Assembly (NCBI RefSeq): GCF_000025525.1
Contig: NC_013887.1
Location: 1,374,729-1,438,728 of the forward strand
Source of the DNA: Methanocaldococcus sp. FS406-22
GTDB taxonomy: Archaea > AGJL01 > Methanococci > Methanococcales > Methanocaldococcaceae
Direction: 5' to 3'
Length of the DNA: 64,000 nucleotides
Part shown: positions 49,853-63,704 of the stretch, piece by piece
Position numbering within the stretch: position 1 is the stretch's first letter
Layout of the letters: every line of letters begins with the position of its first letter
Program-made: the position numbers and the translations under genes
Notes under the pieces: generated by a model
What the model was told of the DNA's origin: nothing
What the model saw: the letters and a program-made list of their open reading frames with translations, nothing else
Databases searched by the model: none

Positions 49853-50299
49853 TTACAAGAATTTTACTTCAAATTGACAGTAATCATGTCCTAAACCTGC
49901 ACAATGGGTTTCCTTTACTCTAACTTTTTTATTTAATATTTTTTCTAAGCATCCAGCTATAAAGCCACCTTCAAACCAACATAATGTTTCTCCAACATTT
50001 GGTAATCCAGAGCAAGATATGCACTCATAAACCCTAATTTGTAATGGCTCTTTATTAACTATCTCTACTTTTCCAATTTTATATTCTTCGCAGAATTTAA
50101 CAACATCCTCAACACTTTTTGGATTCAATGCTTGTCCAAGTTCTCTTCCACATTCATAGATAACTCCATGAGCCCCTCTTCCCAAATATTTTTCCAAATC
50201 CATAAATCTTATTAATCTAAAAACAGTAACATCAATATCTCTTCCTAATGTATCTCTTTTTGTATTTGATAATTCTTCAATATTGAATTTTAATGCCAT
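49853..50299 (-). CDS. V4R-domain protein in HmdII operon
   Basis: The 148-residue protein is a V4R protein related to the one at 31869. It has CISCSGLPNVGETLCWFEGGFIAGCL near 92-117 and ends HCAGLGHDYCQFEVKFL. The cysteines fit a metal or cluster site. It lies 17 bases after the HmdII gene on the same strand. V4R proteins bind small, often hydrophobic ligands, and here the neighbour handles an organometallic cofactor, so cofactor handling is a possible role. Confidence 0.8.
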   Translation of the reverse strand: MALKFNIEELSNTKRDTLGRDIDVTVFRLIRFMDLEKYLGRGAHGVIYECGRELGQALNPKSVEDVVKFCEEYKIGKVEIVNKEPLQIRVYECISCSGLPNVGETLCWFEGGFIAGCLEKILNKKVRVKETHCAGLGHDYCQFEVKFL

Positions 50300-50316
50300 T
50301 GTGTCACCTTATTTAA

Positions 50317-51333
50317 TTAATCAAATAACTTATTTGAACTTCTCCTAATCATTCCCTCAACAGCACTCTTTCCAACTAATGATGTGGCTTCTTTTATCAA
50401 AGCTTGAGGAGCTACTAAGTAAGTTTGATTAACTTCTTTCTCTCCAATAGTTGATTTATCAAACTCTTCAATAATCTTCAAAGCTAAGTTTAAACCTTCC
50501 TGTTTTTCATCAATTACCATATTCTTTGCAGATGAAAGGAGAGCATCTTTATTAAAAACTTTCATTAATCCTTCCATTCCAGATGTTTCAATAATTGATG
50601 CAATTGTTTGAAGAGAAATCAATATTTGCTTTTCTATCATGTCCTTTGGAGCGTTGATAATTTGCGTTCCAACTCTATAATAATCTAAAACTCCAACTAA
50701 TGCAACTGCAGTAACTAAAGCTCCCATATCTGCAACTGCAGGGACAACATCTGCAGGAGCTACGTAAGGAATCTTTCCAATGCTTTTCACTAATTCAACC
50801 AATTTATTTATCTGGTCTTCTGTTGCATACTCTTTTCCTTCTAATGCTTTTCCAGCAATTGTGTAGTATTTCTGCCCTGGAGTTCCTGGAACTCCTGTTG
50901 GGTGCATTGATGAAATTCCAACATCTTTCCTCTTTAATCTTAAAATTCCCTCTAATGTCCTATATAAAACAGGAGTTGGGAGAGTACAAGTATTGCAAAT
51001 GACGGCATTTTCTGGAACATGTTCAATAATATTCTTTGCAATGTTTATTGTTATTTTTCCAAACGGTGTAAATAAAATATGAACTTCTCCATGCTTTGCT
51101 GCCTCAATATCGTCACTAACTATCTTAACTCCAGCATCTTCAACTTTCTTCCATAAATCTTCACTCATTATATTTCTATTTGGTTCAGCTAAAATTACAT
51201 CATGTCCAGCTTGTGCAAACTGAATTGCCATCCCTGCTCCACCGTAAGGAGGAGTTCCACCAAACTTTTCAGGAACTTTTAATTTTTCTAAATAGAGTTT
51301 TTGATTTCCCGCTCCATATATTGATATTTTCAT
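50317..51333 (-). CDS. hmdII: Hmd paralog HmdII (H2-forming methylene-H4MPT dehydrogenase-related)
   Basis: The 338-residue protein is a paralog of [Fe]-hydrogenase Hmd. The N-terminal Rossmann part has ISIYGAGNQKLY (about 3-14) and GGAGMAIQFAQAGHDVILAEP. The cysteine that binds the iron-guanylylpyridinol cofactor is seen in ICNTCTLPTP (about 111-120), and ISSMHPTGVPGTPGQ lies near 139-153. HmdII binds the same cofactor but has little hydrogenase activity; proposed roles are regulatory. It sits between a roadblock/LC7 gene and a V4R gene on one strand, with gaps of 37 and 17 bases. Confidence 0.9.
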   Translation of the reverse strand: MKISIYGAGNQKLYLEKLKVPEKFGGTPPYGGAGMAIQFAQAGHDVILAEPNRNIMSEDLWKKVEDAGVKIVSDDIEAAKHGEVHILFTPFGKITINIAKNIIEHVPENAVICNTCTLPTPVLYRTLEGILRLKRKDVGISSMHPTGVPGTPGQKYYTIAGKALEGKEYATEDQINKLVELVKSIGKIPYVAPADVVPAVADMGALVTAVALVGVLDYYRVGTQIINAPKDMIEKQILISLQTIASIIETSGMEGLMKVFNKDALLSSAKNMVIDEKQEGLNLALKIIEEFDKSTIGEKEVNQTYLVAPQALIKEATSLVGKSAVEGMIRRSSNKLFD

Positions 51334-51370
51334 TCTAAACCCTCCAATAGCAAATTTTTAAAGATTTCAT

Positions 51371-51715
51371 TTAAAACATTGCTTTTATTTTTTCTGCGGC
51401 TCTTTTCATTGTTATTCTGATTAATCCTAAGTTAACCTTTGCATCTGTTAAGACTACTAAGATTCCTTCTCCTGCATCGACCATTAGGGTTTTACCATGT
51501 TCTCCTTCAATCATTGTTTGTTCTAAAGCCCCCATGCCAATCTCTGCTGCTGTTCTTTCAGCAGCCCCAAATGCTGCTGAAGCCATAGCCCCAACTAACT
51601 CAGCATCAACATTCCCAGGCAACTGAGAGGCAATAACCAAACCATCCTTACCAACAACCATAGAACCCTTAATACCCTCAGTCTTATTCAACTCCAACAA
51701 AACCCTATCAATCAT
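51371..51715 (-). CDS. Roadblock/LC7-domain protein
   Basis: This 114-residue protein is a single roadblock/LC7 domain: [21 protein letters not shown] near 15-35, an alanine-rich helix [20 protein letters not shown] near 40-59, and [19 protein letters not shown]. In prokaryotes such proteins pair with small GTPases or act as regulators of them. No GTPase gene lies near it. It is the first gene of the unit with HmdII and V4R, which suggests a signalling or regulatory role for the unit. Confidence 0.88.
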   Translation of the reverse strand: MIDRVLLELNKTEGIKGSMVVGKDGLVIASQLPGNVDAELVGAMASAAFGAAERTAAEIGMGALEQTMIEGEHGKTLMVDAGEGILVVLTDAKVNLGLIRITMKRAAEKIKAMF

Positions 51716-51904
51716 ACTATCCCCTAAGTAGCTTCACATAAAGACAGATTAATTTAGTTTTATATAAACTTTATCATAAATCTTAATATGGATATTTAAA
51801 AGATTGATAATATCAATTAGATTTTCAAAACACCATATTAAAAATTCTAATGCAATATTTAATTATAAAACTTTTGTTGAGATATTATTTTTTAGGTGTT
51901 TAAG

Positions 51905-54184
51905 ATGAGAGTGAAGATTAAAGTTAAAGGCATAGTTCAAGGTGTTGGATTTAGACCATTTGTTTATAGAATTGCTAAGGAGAACAATTTAAAGGGCTAT
52001 GTGAAAAACTTAGGAAACTATGTGGAGATATTTGTCGAAGGAAAAAAGGAAGATATAGAGAGCTTTATAAATGATTTAAAGAACAAAAAACCTCCATTGT
52101 CAAGGATTGATAGATTAGATATTGAGGAGATAAAAGATAATAGCTCAAATTTTGATGACTTCTATATTATAAAGAGTGAAAATGCCGAAGAAGAGGAGGA
52201 AGGTACTATACCAGCGGATGTGGCTATATGCGATGACTGCCTAAAAGAGATGTTTGACATAAATGATAGAAGATATAGATATCCGTTTATAGCATGCACA
52301 AACTGTGGGGCAAGATTTACAATAGTTGAAAAACTCCCCTATGATAGGGAAAACACATCTATGAGAGATTTCCCCCTTTGCAAAGAATGCTTAGAGGAAT
52401 ATAAAAACCCCTTAGATAGGAGATTCCATGCCCAAGCTACTTGTTGCCCAATTTGTGGTCCTCAAGTGTTTTTAACTGATGGAAAAGAGATTATAGCTGA
52501 AAAGGATGATGCAGTTAGAGAGACAGTTAAATTATTAGAAGAGGGCTATATCTTAGCTATAAAGGGGATTGGAGGAACACACTTAGCTTGCAAGGTTAGT
52601 GAAGATGAGCCAGTATTAAATTTAAGAGAGAGATTGGGAAGACCAACACAACCATTTGCAGTGATGAGTAAAAGAGAATATATAGAGCTGTTTGCTGAAA
52701 TTGATAAAGATGAAAAAGAAGCTTTATTATCCTTAAGAAGACCAATAGTTGTTTTAAAGAAAGGGGAGGATTATGATAAATACTTCTCAGAGTATGTTTC
52801 TAATTTAGATACCATTGGAGTTATGCTTCCATACAGTGGACTGCATTATCTTTTGTTTGATAAAGAGATTGCCTATGTTATGACCTCAGCTAATCTACCT
52901 GGCTTACCAATGGTTAAGGACAATGATGAGATATTAAAAAAGCTTGAAGGTATTGCGGATTATTTCTTATTGCATAATAGGCGGATAGTGAATAGATGTG
53001 ATGATAGTGTTGTTAAAAAGGTAGCTAATAGAATAGTTTTTTTAAGAAGGTCGAGAGGATTTGCTCCAGAGCCGGTAAAGGTTGATATTAAGAATGATAA
53101 AAACATCCTATGTGTTGGAGCTGAGCTAAATTCAACAGCATGTATTGTAAAGAGAAATAAGTTTTATTTAACCCAATATATTGGAAATACTTCAAAATAT
53201 GAGACATTCTGCTATTTGAGAGATGCAATAAACAACATTTTGAGATTAACAAATACAAATAAGATTGATGCTATTGTTTGTGATTTACATCCGCAGTTTA
53301 ATTCAACTAAGTTAGCTGAAGAGTTAGCTGAAAAATTTGGAGTTGAGATTTTTAGAGTTCAACATCACTTTGCACATGCTTATAGCTTATTGGGAGACAA
53401 CAACTACTTTGATGATGCAGTTATTTTATCTTTAGATGGAGTTGGTTATGGTTTAGATGGAAATATATGGGGTGGAGAGGTTTTATTATTTAAAGATAAC
53501 AAGATGATGAGAGTTGGGCATTTGGAAGAGCAGTATCAGCTGGGAGGAGACTTAGCAACTAAGTATCCTTTGAGGATGCTTCTCTCAATTTTATATAAGG
53601 CTATTGGTGATGAGGCATTTGATTTTATAAGTAAATATAATTTCTTCTCAGATAAAGAGCTTAGATTATTAAAATTCCAGCTTGATAAAAAGCTCAACTG
53701 TCCAATAACTACATCCACTGGTAGGGTATTAGATGCAATATCATCTTTGTTAAGTATTTGCTTTGAAAAAACCTACGATGGAGAGCCGAGCATAAGATTG
53801 GAGCCAGTAGCAAATAGATTTAAAGGAGATATAGAGGTAGAGCCAAAGATAAAAAACAATATATTGAATACAACTGAACTCATCTATAAATGCTATGAGA
53901 TGCTATTAAATAATGAAAGTAAGGAGAAGATAGCATATTATGCCCACATCTATATAGCTGACGGATTATTTGAGATTGCTAAGAAAATAGCTGATAAATA
54001 TGGCATAAATGCTATAGGCATCACTGGAGGGGTTTCATACAACAGAATAATAACTGAGAGGGTTATGCTAAATACAAAAAAAGAGGGGTTTAACTTTATC
54101 TATCATCAAAGAGTCCCTAATGGAGACGGTGGCATAAGTTTTGGGCAAGGTATTTCTTATATTTTAAGAGAGGGATTAAAATGA
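51905..54184 (+). CDS. hypF: Carbamoyltransferase HypF (NiFe hydrogenase maturation)
   Basis: The protein of about 759 residues has HypF order: acylphosphatase domain (about 1-90, [16 protein letters not shown]), two zinc-finger pairs ([33 protein letters not shown], about 105-185), a YrdC-like domain (about 200-380) and a Kae1-like carbamoyltransferase domain (about 390-759) with [13 protein letters not shown] and [11 protein letters not shown]. It makes the thiocyanate on HypE used to form the CN ligands of [NiFe] hydrogenases. The ATG at 51905 follows GGTG. Its stop overlaps the egsA start by 4 bases. Confidence 0.95.
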   Translation: MRVKIKVKGIVQGVGFRPFVYRIAKENNLKGYVKNLGNYVEIFVEGKKEDIESFINDLKNKKPPLSRIDRLDIEEIKDNSSNFDDFYIIKSENAEEEEEGTIPADVAICDDCLKEMFDINDRRYRYPFIACTNCGARFTIVEKLPYDRENTSMRDFPLCKECLEEYKNPLDRRFHAQATCCPICGPQVFLTDGKEIIAEKDDAVRETVKLLEEGYILAIKGIGGTHLACKVSEDEPVLNLRERLGRPTQPFAVMSKREYIELFAEIDKDEKEALLSLRRPIVVLKKGEDYDKYFSEYVSNLDTIGVMLPYSGLHYLLFDKEIAYVMTSANLPGLPMVKDNDEILKKLEGIADYFLLHNRRIVNRCDDSVVKKVANRIVFLRRSRGFAPEPVKVDIKNDKNILCVGAELNSTACIVKRNKFYLTQYIGNTSKYETFCYLRDAINNILRLTNTNKIDAIVCDLHPQFNSTKLAEELAEKFGVEIFRVQHHFAHAYSLLGDNNYFDDAVILSLDGVGYGLDGNIWGGEVLLFKDNKMMRVGHLEEQYQLGGDLATKYPLRMLLSILYKAIGDEAFDFISKYNFFSDKELRLLKFQLDKKLNCPITTSTGRVLDAISSLLSICFEKTYDGEPSIRLEPVANRFKGDIEVEPKIKNNILNTTELIYKCYEMLLNNESKEKIAYYAHIYIADGLFEIAKKIADKYGINAIGITGGVSYNRIITERVMLNTKKEGFNFIYHQRVPNGDGGISFGQGISYILREGLK

Positions 54185-55185
54185 TTATAATCACGCCAAG
54201 ATATACAATCATAGAGGATGGAGCGATTAATAAAATAGAAGAAGTTTTAAAAAAGCTCAACTTAAGAAATCCACTAATTGTGACTGGAAGAAATACAAAA
54301 AAATACTGTAAATTTTTCTATGACATTGAATATTACGATGAAATCTTAAATTCTCAAATAATTGAGCAGAAATATATTGACTATGATTGTATAATTGGTG
54401 TTGGAGGGGGGAGGGCAATAGATACTGGAAAATACTTGGCTTATAAATTAGGAATTCCATTTATTAGTGTGCCAACAACGGCATCAAACGATGGCATAGC
54501 ATCACCAATTGTATCCATAAAACAGCCCTCATTTATGGTGGATGCACCAATAGCTATTATTGCTGATACTGAGATAATAAAAAAATCCCCAAAGAGATTA
54601 TTGAGTGCTGGAATGGGAGATATTGTATCAAATATAACTGCAGTTTTAGATTGGAAATTAGCTTATAAAGAGAGAGGGGAAAAGTACAGTGAGAGTTCTG
54701 CTATATTCTCAAAGACAATAGCCAAAGAGCTAATAAGCTATGTTTTAAACTCAGATTTGTCAGAGTATCACACAAAACTTGTAAAAGCACTGGTTGGGAG
54801 TGGGATAGCAATAGCTATAGCAAACTCCTCCAGACCAGCTTCTGGAAGCGAGCATCTCTTTTCACATGCGTTGGATAAGTTAAAAGAGGAATATAATTTA
54901 GATGTTAATTCCTTACATGGGGAGCAATGTGGAATAGGAACAATAATGATGAGCTATCTACATGAGAAAGAGAATAAAAAATTATCTGGATTACATGAAA
55001 AGATTAAAATGAGTTTAAAAAAGGTTGATGCACCAACAACTGCCAAAGAACTTGGATTTGATGAAGATATTATTGTTGAGGCTTTAACTATAGCTCATAA
55101 AATTAGAAACAGATGGACTATATTAAGAGATGGGTTAAGTAGAGAAGAGGCAAGGAAATTGGCTGAAGAGACAGGAGTCATTTAA
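54181..55185 (+). CDS. egsA: sn-Glycerol-1-phosphate dehydrogenase
   Basis: The 334-residue protein has the iron-alcohol-dehydrogenase-like fold of G1P dehydrogenase: [19 protein letters not shown] (about 70-88), [17 protein letters not shown] (about 97-113) and metal ligands in [11 protein letters not shown] (about 222-232) and [15 protein letters not shown] (about 239-253). It reduces dihydroxyacetone phosphate to the archaeal lipid backbone. This short form, ending at residue 334, is typical for the methanococci. A composite MITE begins directly after the stop codon. Confidence 0.93.
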   Translation: MIIITPRYTIIEDGAINKIEEVLKKLNLRNPLIVTGRNTKKYCKFFYDIEYYDEILNSQIIEQKYIDYDCIIGVGGGRAIDTGKYLAYKLGIPFISVPTTASNDGIASPIVSIKQPSFMVDAPIAIIADTEIIKKSPKRLLSAGMGDIVSNITAVLDWKLAYKERGEKYSESSAIFSKTIAKELISYVLNSDLSEYHTKLVKALVGSGIAIAIANSSRPASGSEHLFSHALDKLKEEYNLDVNSLHGEQCGIGTIMMSYLHEKENKKLSGLHEKIKMSLKKVDAPTTAKELGFDEDIIVEALTIAHKIRNRWTILRDGLSREEARKLAEETGVI

Positions 55186-55395
55186 ATAGAACTTACGCAC
55201 TTTTATATAAAATTTGGAAGTTATAGTTTTTTGCAAAAGTTGTTAAAATTAATAATGAAAATTTGAAAGTCTTCCCAAAGGAAGGCGTTCATAACTACCT
55301 TACGTATTCCAAAATGTTTTGCAAATGCAAAAAACTATAGAAGCCCAAGGGCTTCATTATTCAATAAAAAATATTTTTCTCTGCGTAAGTTCTAT
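55186..55395. mobile_element. Nested MITE: family 1 core inside outer AGAACTTACGCA ends
   Basis: The outer inverted repeat ATAGAACTTACGCA (55186-55199) and TGCGTAAGTTCTAT (55382-55395) is perfect. Inside it, a second pair TATAGTTTTTTGCAAAA (55222-55238) and TGCAAAAAACTATA (55326-55339) bounds a core whose interior GTCTTCCCAAAGGAAGGCGT matches copy 1 at 24207. So a family 1 element appears to sit within another element with different ends. The unit fills the whole space between the convergent egsA and 55398 genes. A hairpin GAAGCCC-AA-GGGCTTC lies at 55340-55355. Confidence 0.75.
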
Positions 55396-55397
55396 TA

Positions 55398-56366
55398 TTA
55401 AACAATTTTTGCTAAAGCTAAGATTATCTCTAACAGTATTAAAGCAACAATTGTTCCTTCTAAGAGTAGCCCATAAAACTCTGTTAAATGCTGTCTTGTC
55501 ATTGTGTATATATCGCTAATCATTTCCATTTTTTTCTCCACTCTTTTAATCCACTCTGAGACATAGAAGATTTTACACAATCTCTCATATAATTCAGCAT
55601 AATATCTATCCCCATATAACATAAGGACATTTTCAATGCTATCAAAATATGATATATAGCTAATTCTCTGCAGGTATAAATCCTTAGATAATTTTTTTAG
55701 CTTAAAATATCCAAGTTTCTCCCACTGCAATTTTGTGAAATATTGGATTGCTTCACTTAACATGTTATCAAAAACTCTTAAATTCAAAACCCTAATACAT
55801 GCAAGCTCAATAATATCAACTTCTTCCCAGAAATCTTCATTTTTATCTAAAATTATCCCGTTATCCCAATCTAAGATGATTAAATCCTTTGTAGAATATT
55901 TTATCTTGTTCATTAGTAATTCGTTTATGTATTCTTCTGGAACATCTTCATACTGATTTCTAAGAAGTTTTGTCAATATGCTTTTATTTTCTTTTATAAA
56001 TGAATCTGGGTCTGAATACTCACTAAAACAGTATAAGGTATAGCTTTCTAAAAATTTATCTGCATCATATTTTTTTAAATAGCTTAAAGCTTCATCAAAT
56101 AACTCTTCTTTAAGTTCAAATAGTTCTATTAAATTCTTATTTTTGAAATCTTTAACAATCTCTACAATAATGTTCTTTTCATATACTTTTATTGCTATCT
56201 CTTTGTTTTCCTCGGTAATTCTCTCTATTAATGAGTATGTGGGTAAAAACTCTTCATAACTGCAAATTCTTTTCATTCTAAGTTTCATCATTTGTTCAGA
56301 GTAGATATTTTCTTTTAAATATCCTACGAGTATTTGGACAATTTTACCACTTAGAACGCTATCCAT
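55398..56366 (-). CDS. DUF155/RMND1-like membrane-anchored protein
   Basis: This 322-residue protein ends in one membrane helix (about 298-320, LEGTIVALILLEIILALAKI). Just before it are a helical segment KRVEKKMEMISDIYTMTRQH and a stretch resembling the C-terminus of the RMND1/Sif2/DUF155 family. The middle (about 185-215) has TKDLIILDWDNGIILD and DIIELACIRVLNLRV, which also fit that family. The role in archaea is unknown. The N-terminal half is charged and soluble. Family assignment is tentative; the single C-terminal anchor is seen directly. Confidence 0.6.
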   Translation of the reverse strand: MDSVLSGKIVQILVGYLKENIYSEQMMKLRMKRICSYEEFLPTYSLIERITEENKEIAIKVYEKNIIVEIVKDFKNKNLIELFELKEELFDEALSYLKKYDADKFLESYTLYCFSEYSDPDSFIKENKSILTKLLRNQYEDVPEEYINELLMNKIKYSTKDLIILDWDNGIILDKNEDFWEEVDIIELACIRVLNLRVFDNMLSEAIQYFTKLQWEKLGYFKLKKLSKDLYLQRISYISYFDSIENVLMLYGDRYYAELYERLCKIFYVSEWIKRVEKKMEMISDIYTMTRQHLTEFYGLLLEGTIVALILLEIILALAKIV

Positions 56367-56498
56367 TTTCTCCCAATCTTTAATCTCTTTTATTAAATTT
56401 AATTTTACTTTTTGATAATATAAAAACCTTTAATTTGGATAGAACAGTCTACACTAATAAATTTAAATTTATAAATTAATTTTAAAAAAAATAAAAAT

Positions 56499-56768
56499 GA
56501 GCGGGTATGGGGGCTATAGCCCGCCTTCTGTAATTTCGGTGACATTCGGCTAAGCGCCGAAACCGGCTTGCACCCCGGGCAGGGGAGATGCCCGTTTCAC
56601 CGGTTCTCCGGAAGTCCTCAACTTTCACTATCATCGTCATCTCTTCCGGAGCCGTGTCGTTTCTGCTGCATCTCCCGCCCCTTCTCAGGGGACGCTGCCC
56701 ATAAATGGGGTGGGCGGAACTTCCTCCCCTCTCAAAGAGGGGAAAGTCACCAGCCCCCTTACCCACTC
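56499..56768 (-). ncRNA. rnpB: RNase P RNA
   Basis: On the minus strand the segment from 56768 to 56499 has the conserved RNase P RNA pieces: GGAGGAAGTTCCGCC, CAGAAACGACACGGCTCC, GGGGTGCAAGCCGGTTTCGG and ACAGAAGGCGGGCTATAG. The ends GAGTGGGTAAGGGGGCT and AGCCCCCATACCCGCTC pair as helix P1. It looks like the short type M RNA of Methanococcales, which needs protein partners for activity. It lies about 50 bases after 5S rRNA in the same direction, so it may be co-transcribed with the rRNA operon or have its own weak promoter. Confidence 0.93.
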
Positions 56769-56816
56769 AATTTAACATTTGGATATACAAATATTATCTT
56801 CTAAAATAATAAAAAG

Positions 56817-56935
56817 TGGCCGGCGGCGTCGCCCCTTTCCCGCCAGATGGCAGTACTCGGGGCATCGCTGGGGGGCTTAACTTCCGAGTTCGGGATGGGT
56901 TCGGGTGTGGCCCCCCCGCTATGACCGCCGTACCA
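56817..56935 (-). rRNA. 5S ribosomal RNA
   Basis: The minus strand has the 5S core CCACACCCGAACCCATCCCG and GAACTCGGAAGTTAAGC, and the ends TGGTACGGCGGTC and the complementary GCCGCCGGCCA pair as the closing helix. The size is about 119 bases. It lies between 23S rRNA and RNase P RNA. Confidence 0.93.
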
Positions 56936-56959
56936 AGAAATAAATGGTGGCCTCTTTTG

Positions 56960-60044
<3,085 letters not shown>

Positions 60045-60103
60045 CTCATGTTTAGTCAGGCCCTTCACCTGCAACTCTTTGGAGTTGCAGGCTGCATGTA
60101 TAG

Positions 60104-60176
60104 TGGACCCGGTGGGATTTGAACCCACGGCCTCCGGCTTGCAAGGCCGGCGCTCTCCCAGCTGAGCTACGGGCCC
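60104..60176 (-). tRNA. tRNA-Ala (UGC)
   Basis: The minus strand begins GGGCCCGTAGCTCAGC, has anticodon TGC in the loop CTTGCAA, and ends with GGTTCAAATCCC and CGGGTCC plus discriminator A. The CCA end is not encoded. It lies between 16S and 23S, the usual place for tRNA-Ala in euryarchaeal rRNA operons. Confidence 0.95.
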
Positions 60177-60185
60177 ACTTTCCCT

Positions 60186-61807
<1,622 letters not shown>

Positions 61808-61917
61808 GCCCCAACCCCTCCGGATTGGGGACGCATCCTTCGAGTGCATTCTATAGTGGGAAGTTGTTATATGTAATGTTTTTAGGATTAGAACAATTAA
61901 GGTTAAAAATAAAAAAG

Positions 61918-61990
61918 GGCCGGGACCGGGAATTGAACCCGGGTCAGGGGATCCACAGTCCCCCAGGATGGCCACTACCCCACCCCGGCC
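61918..61990 (-). tRNA. tRNA-His (GUG)
   Basis: The minus strand has acceptor GCCGGGG, a D-arm GGGTAGTGGCCATCCT and anticodon GTG in CTGTGGA, then GGTTCAATTCCC. An extra G lies before position 1 and faces C at position 73, as histidine tRNA requires. CCA is not encoded. Confidence 0.93.
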
Positions 61991-62003
61991 ACTTTACCTA
62001 TGG

Positions 62004-62088
62004 TGCAGGGGCAGGGATTTGAACCCTGGAACCCCTACGGGACTGGGTCCTAGGCCCAGCGCCTTTGGCCAGGCTTGGCGACCCCTGC
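62004..62088 (-). tRNA. tRNA-Leu (UAG)
   Basis: The minus strand begins GCAGGGGTCGCCAAGCC, has anticodon TAG in CCTAGGA, a long variable arm (TCCCGTAGGGGTT) and the end GGTTCAAATCCC. The long variable arm supports a class II leucine tRNA. CCA is not encoded. Confidence 0.94.
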
Positions 62089-62132
62089 ACATATAACATC
62101 TATTATCCTTAATAATAAAATAGGATAATTGA

Positions 62133-62207
62133 TGCTCCGGCCGGGATTTGAACCCGGGTCGCGGGCTCGAAAGGCCCGCATGATTGGCCGGACTACACCA
62201 CCGGAGC
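62133..62207 (-). tRNA. tRNA-Glu (UUC)
   Basis: The minus strand begins GCTCCGGTGGTGTAGTCCGG, has the anticodon loop CTTTCGA with TTC, and ends GGTTCAAATCCC, CCGGAGC and discriminator A. CCA is not encoded. Confidence 0.94.
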
Positions 62208-62241
62208 TAATTAGTAATATTTTATATGGTGGGATTTTATA

Positions 62242-62319
62242 TGGTGGGCCCGAAGGGATTTGAACCCTTGACCACTCGGTTATGAGCCGAGCGCTCTGAC
62301 CAGGCTGAGCTACGGGCCC
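62242..62319 (-). tRNA. tRNA with CAU anticodon, probably elongator Met
   Basis: The minus strand begins GGGCCCGTAGCTCAGCC, has the loop CTCATAA with anticodon CAT, and ends GGTTCAAATCCC and GGGCCC followed by ACCA, so CCA is encoded. It lacks features of the archaeal initiator start (AGC-type acceptor). Isoleucine tRNA with modified CAU is the other option. Confidence 0.88.
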
Positions 62320-62349
62320 ATATCGGGCATAAAAAAATAAAAAAATTAA

Positions 62350-62425
62350 TGGCGCCCCCAGCAGGACTCGAACCTGCGACCTACGGATTAACAGTCCGTC
62401 GCTCTACCATCTGAGCTATGGGGGC
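62350..62425 (-). tRNA. tRNA-Asn (GUU)
   Basis: The minus strand begins GCCCCCATAGCTCAGATGG, has anticodon GTT in CTGTTAA, and ends GGTTCGAGTCC, TGGGGGC and GCCA, so CCA is encoded. Confidence 0.94.
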
Positions 62426-62434
62426 ACACAAAAT

Positions 62435-62511
62435 TGGTGCCGCGGGGGTGATTTGAACACCCGACAACTGGATCTTCAGTCCAGCGTTCTCCCAGGCTGA
62501 ACTACCGCGGC
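62435..62511 (-). tRNA. tRNA-Phe (GAA)
   Basis: The minus strand begins GCCGCGGTAGTTCAGCC, has anticodon GAA in CTGAAGA, and ends GTGTTCAAATCAC, CCGCGGC and ACCA, so CCA is encoded. It is the first tRNA behind the cluster promoter. Confidence 0.94.
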
Positions 62512-62546
62512 ACCCAATGTTTGCATAATTATGCATTACATTTCAG

Positions 62547-62563
62547 ATATATAAACTTTTCGG
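62547..62563 (-). promoter_or_regulatory. tRNA cluster promoter
   Basis: On the minus strand CCGAAAAGTTTATATAT (complement of 62547-62563) is an excellent BRE/TATA. It lies about 36 bases before the start of tRNA-Phe, with a TGCA-type start site about 25 bases downstream. It should drive Phe, Asn, Met, Glu, Leu and His. Confidence 0.75.
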
Positions 62564-62642
62564 TTAGGTATTTAAATATTTGACTTACAATTTAATTAAT
62601 TTTTCATAAATTTTCATAAATATTTTTAGTAAATGTAATAAT

Positions 62643-63704
62643 TTAAATCTTCTTATAAACATGGATGTGTCTAATCAGCCCCTTATGGATATATACCTTA
62701 TAAAGTCCCTCTAATTTCATATCAAGCTCAATCTCCTTTGGATATGCAAAGACAAAGTAGCCGTTATCTTTAACAACATCTGGGAGCATCTCCAAAATTT
62801 TCTCAATCTCACCCTTTTTTGCTGTTGATATTCCATAAGGAGGGTCTGTCACAATGGCATCGACTTTTTCTATGTTTAATTCATTTAAAAACTTTTTTAC
62901 ATACTTTGCATCTAATCTCTTAACTTTTATTACTTTATCCAATAAGTTGTATTCTTCAAGATTAATTAAAGTCCCAGAGGCCATTCTCCAATCTATATCA
63001 CAGCCGATAAGTTTAGCTCCAATTAAACCAGCTTCAATTAAAAATCCTCCAGTTCCACAGAATGGGTCTAAGACTATATCTCCCTCTTTAACTCTTGCCA
63101 AATTTACCATAGCCCTTGCAAGCTTTGGAAGCATACAACCAGGGTGGAAGTATTTTCTTAAATGTGGTCTGTTCTTTTGGAAGTATTCTCTATCTCTCAT
63201 TTCTAATACATTAGAGATAAAGAAACTATCTTCTAAAATAACAACTCTAACTAAAATGTCTGGTTTTGTTAAATTTACCTTTGCGTTGGTTTTTAGTTTT
63301 ATAATTCCACCAATTTCTCTCTCAATCTTTAATGAATCTATAGATTTAGTAAATTCATCTTTGTGAAGTTTTAGAACTCTGACAGCATAAGATTTACTTT
63401 CATCAATATCTGGATAGCTTTTATCCTCTAAGAACTCTTTAAATGAGTTTATAAAGTCATCAACAATTTTATCTGCTAAATTAGCACTTTTTTCTTCTAA
63501 ATCATATCTAAATATTATTCTATGCCCCTCATCTATGTATCCGCTTCTTCTGACAATCTCTTTAGCTGGACTGTCTTCAGTTATGACATATCTTTTTAAT
63601 CTCTCAATTTTTCCGTTATAGTTGAAGATATCTAACAAAGCCTTTAATTCTCCAAAAGGAAGTTCTTCATGCTCTCCATTCAGAACATATCCAATCATAA
63701 TCAT
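62643..63704 (-). CDS. tRNA (guanine-N2) methyltransferase, Trm-G10 type
   Basis: This 353-residue protein has an N-terminal THUMP-type RNA binding part (about 50-160) and a Rossmann methyltransferase domain (about 185-353). Motif I is [15 protein letters not shown] (about 213-227), and the catalytic motif is TDPPYGIS (about 283-290). It matches archaeal Trm11/Trm-G10, which makes N2-methyl- or dimethylguanosine at position 10 of tRNA. The gene lies beside the tRNA cluster. Its start overlaps the stop of the MATE gene by 4 bases. Confidence 0.9.
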   Translation of the reverse strand: MIMIGYVLNGEHEELPFGELKALLDIFNYNGKIERLKRYVITEDSPAKEIVRRSGYIDEGHRIIFRYDLEEKSANLADKIVDDFINSFKEFLEDKSYPDIDESKSYAVRVLKLHKDEFTKSIDSLKIEREIGGIIKLKTNAKVNLTKPDILVRVVILEDSFFISNVLEMRDREYFQKNRPHLRKYFHPGCMLPKLARAMVNLARVKEGDIVLDPFCGTGGFLIEAGLIGAKLIGCDIDWRMASGTLINLEEYNLLDKVIKVKRLDAKYVKKFLNELNIEKVDAIVTDPPYGISTAKKGEIEKILEMLPDVVKDNGYFVFAYPKEIELDMKLEGLYKVYIHKGLIRHIHVYKKI

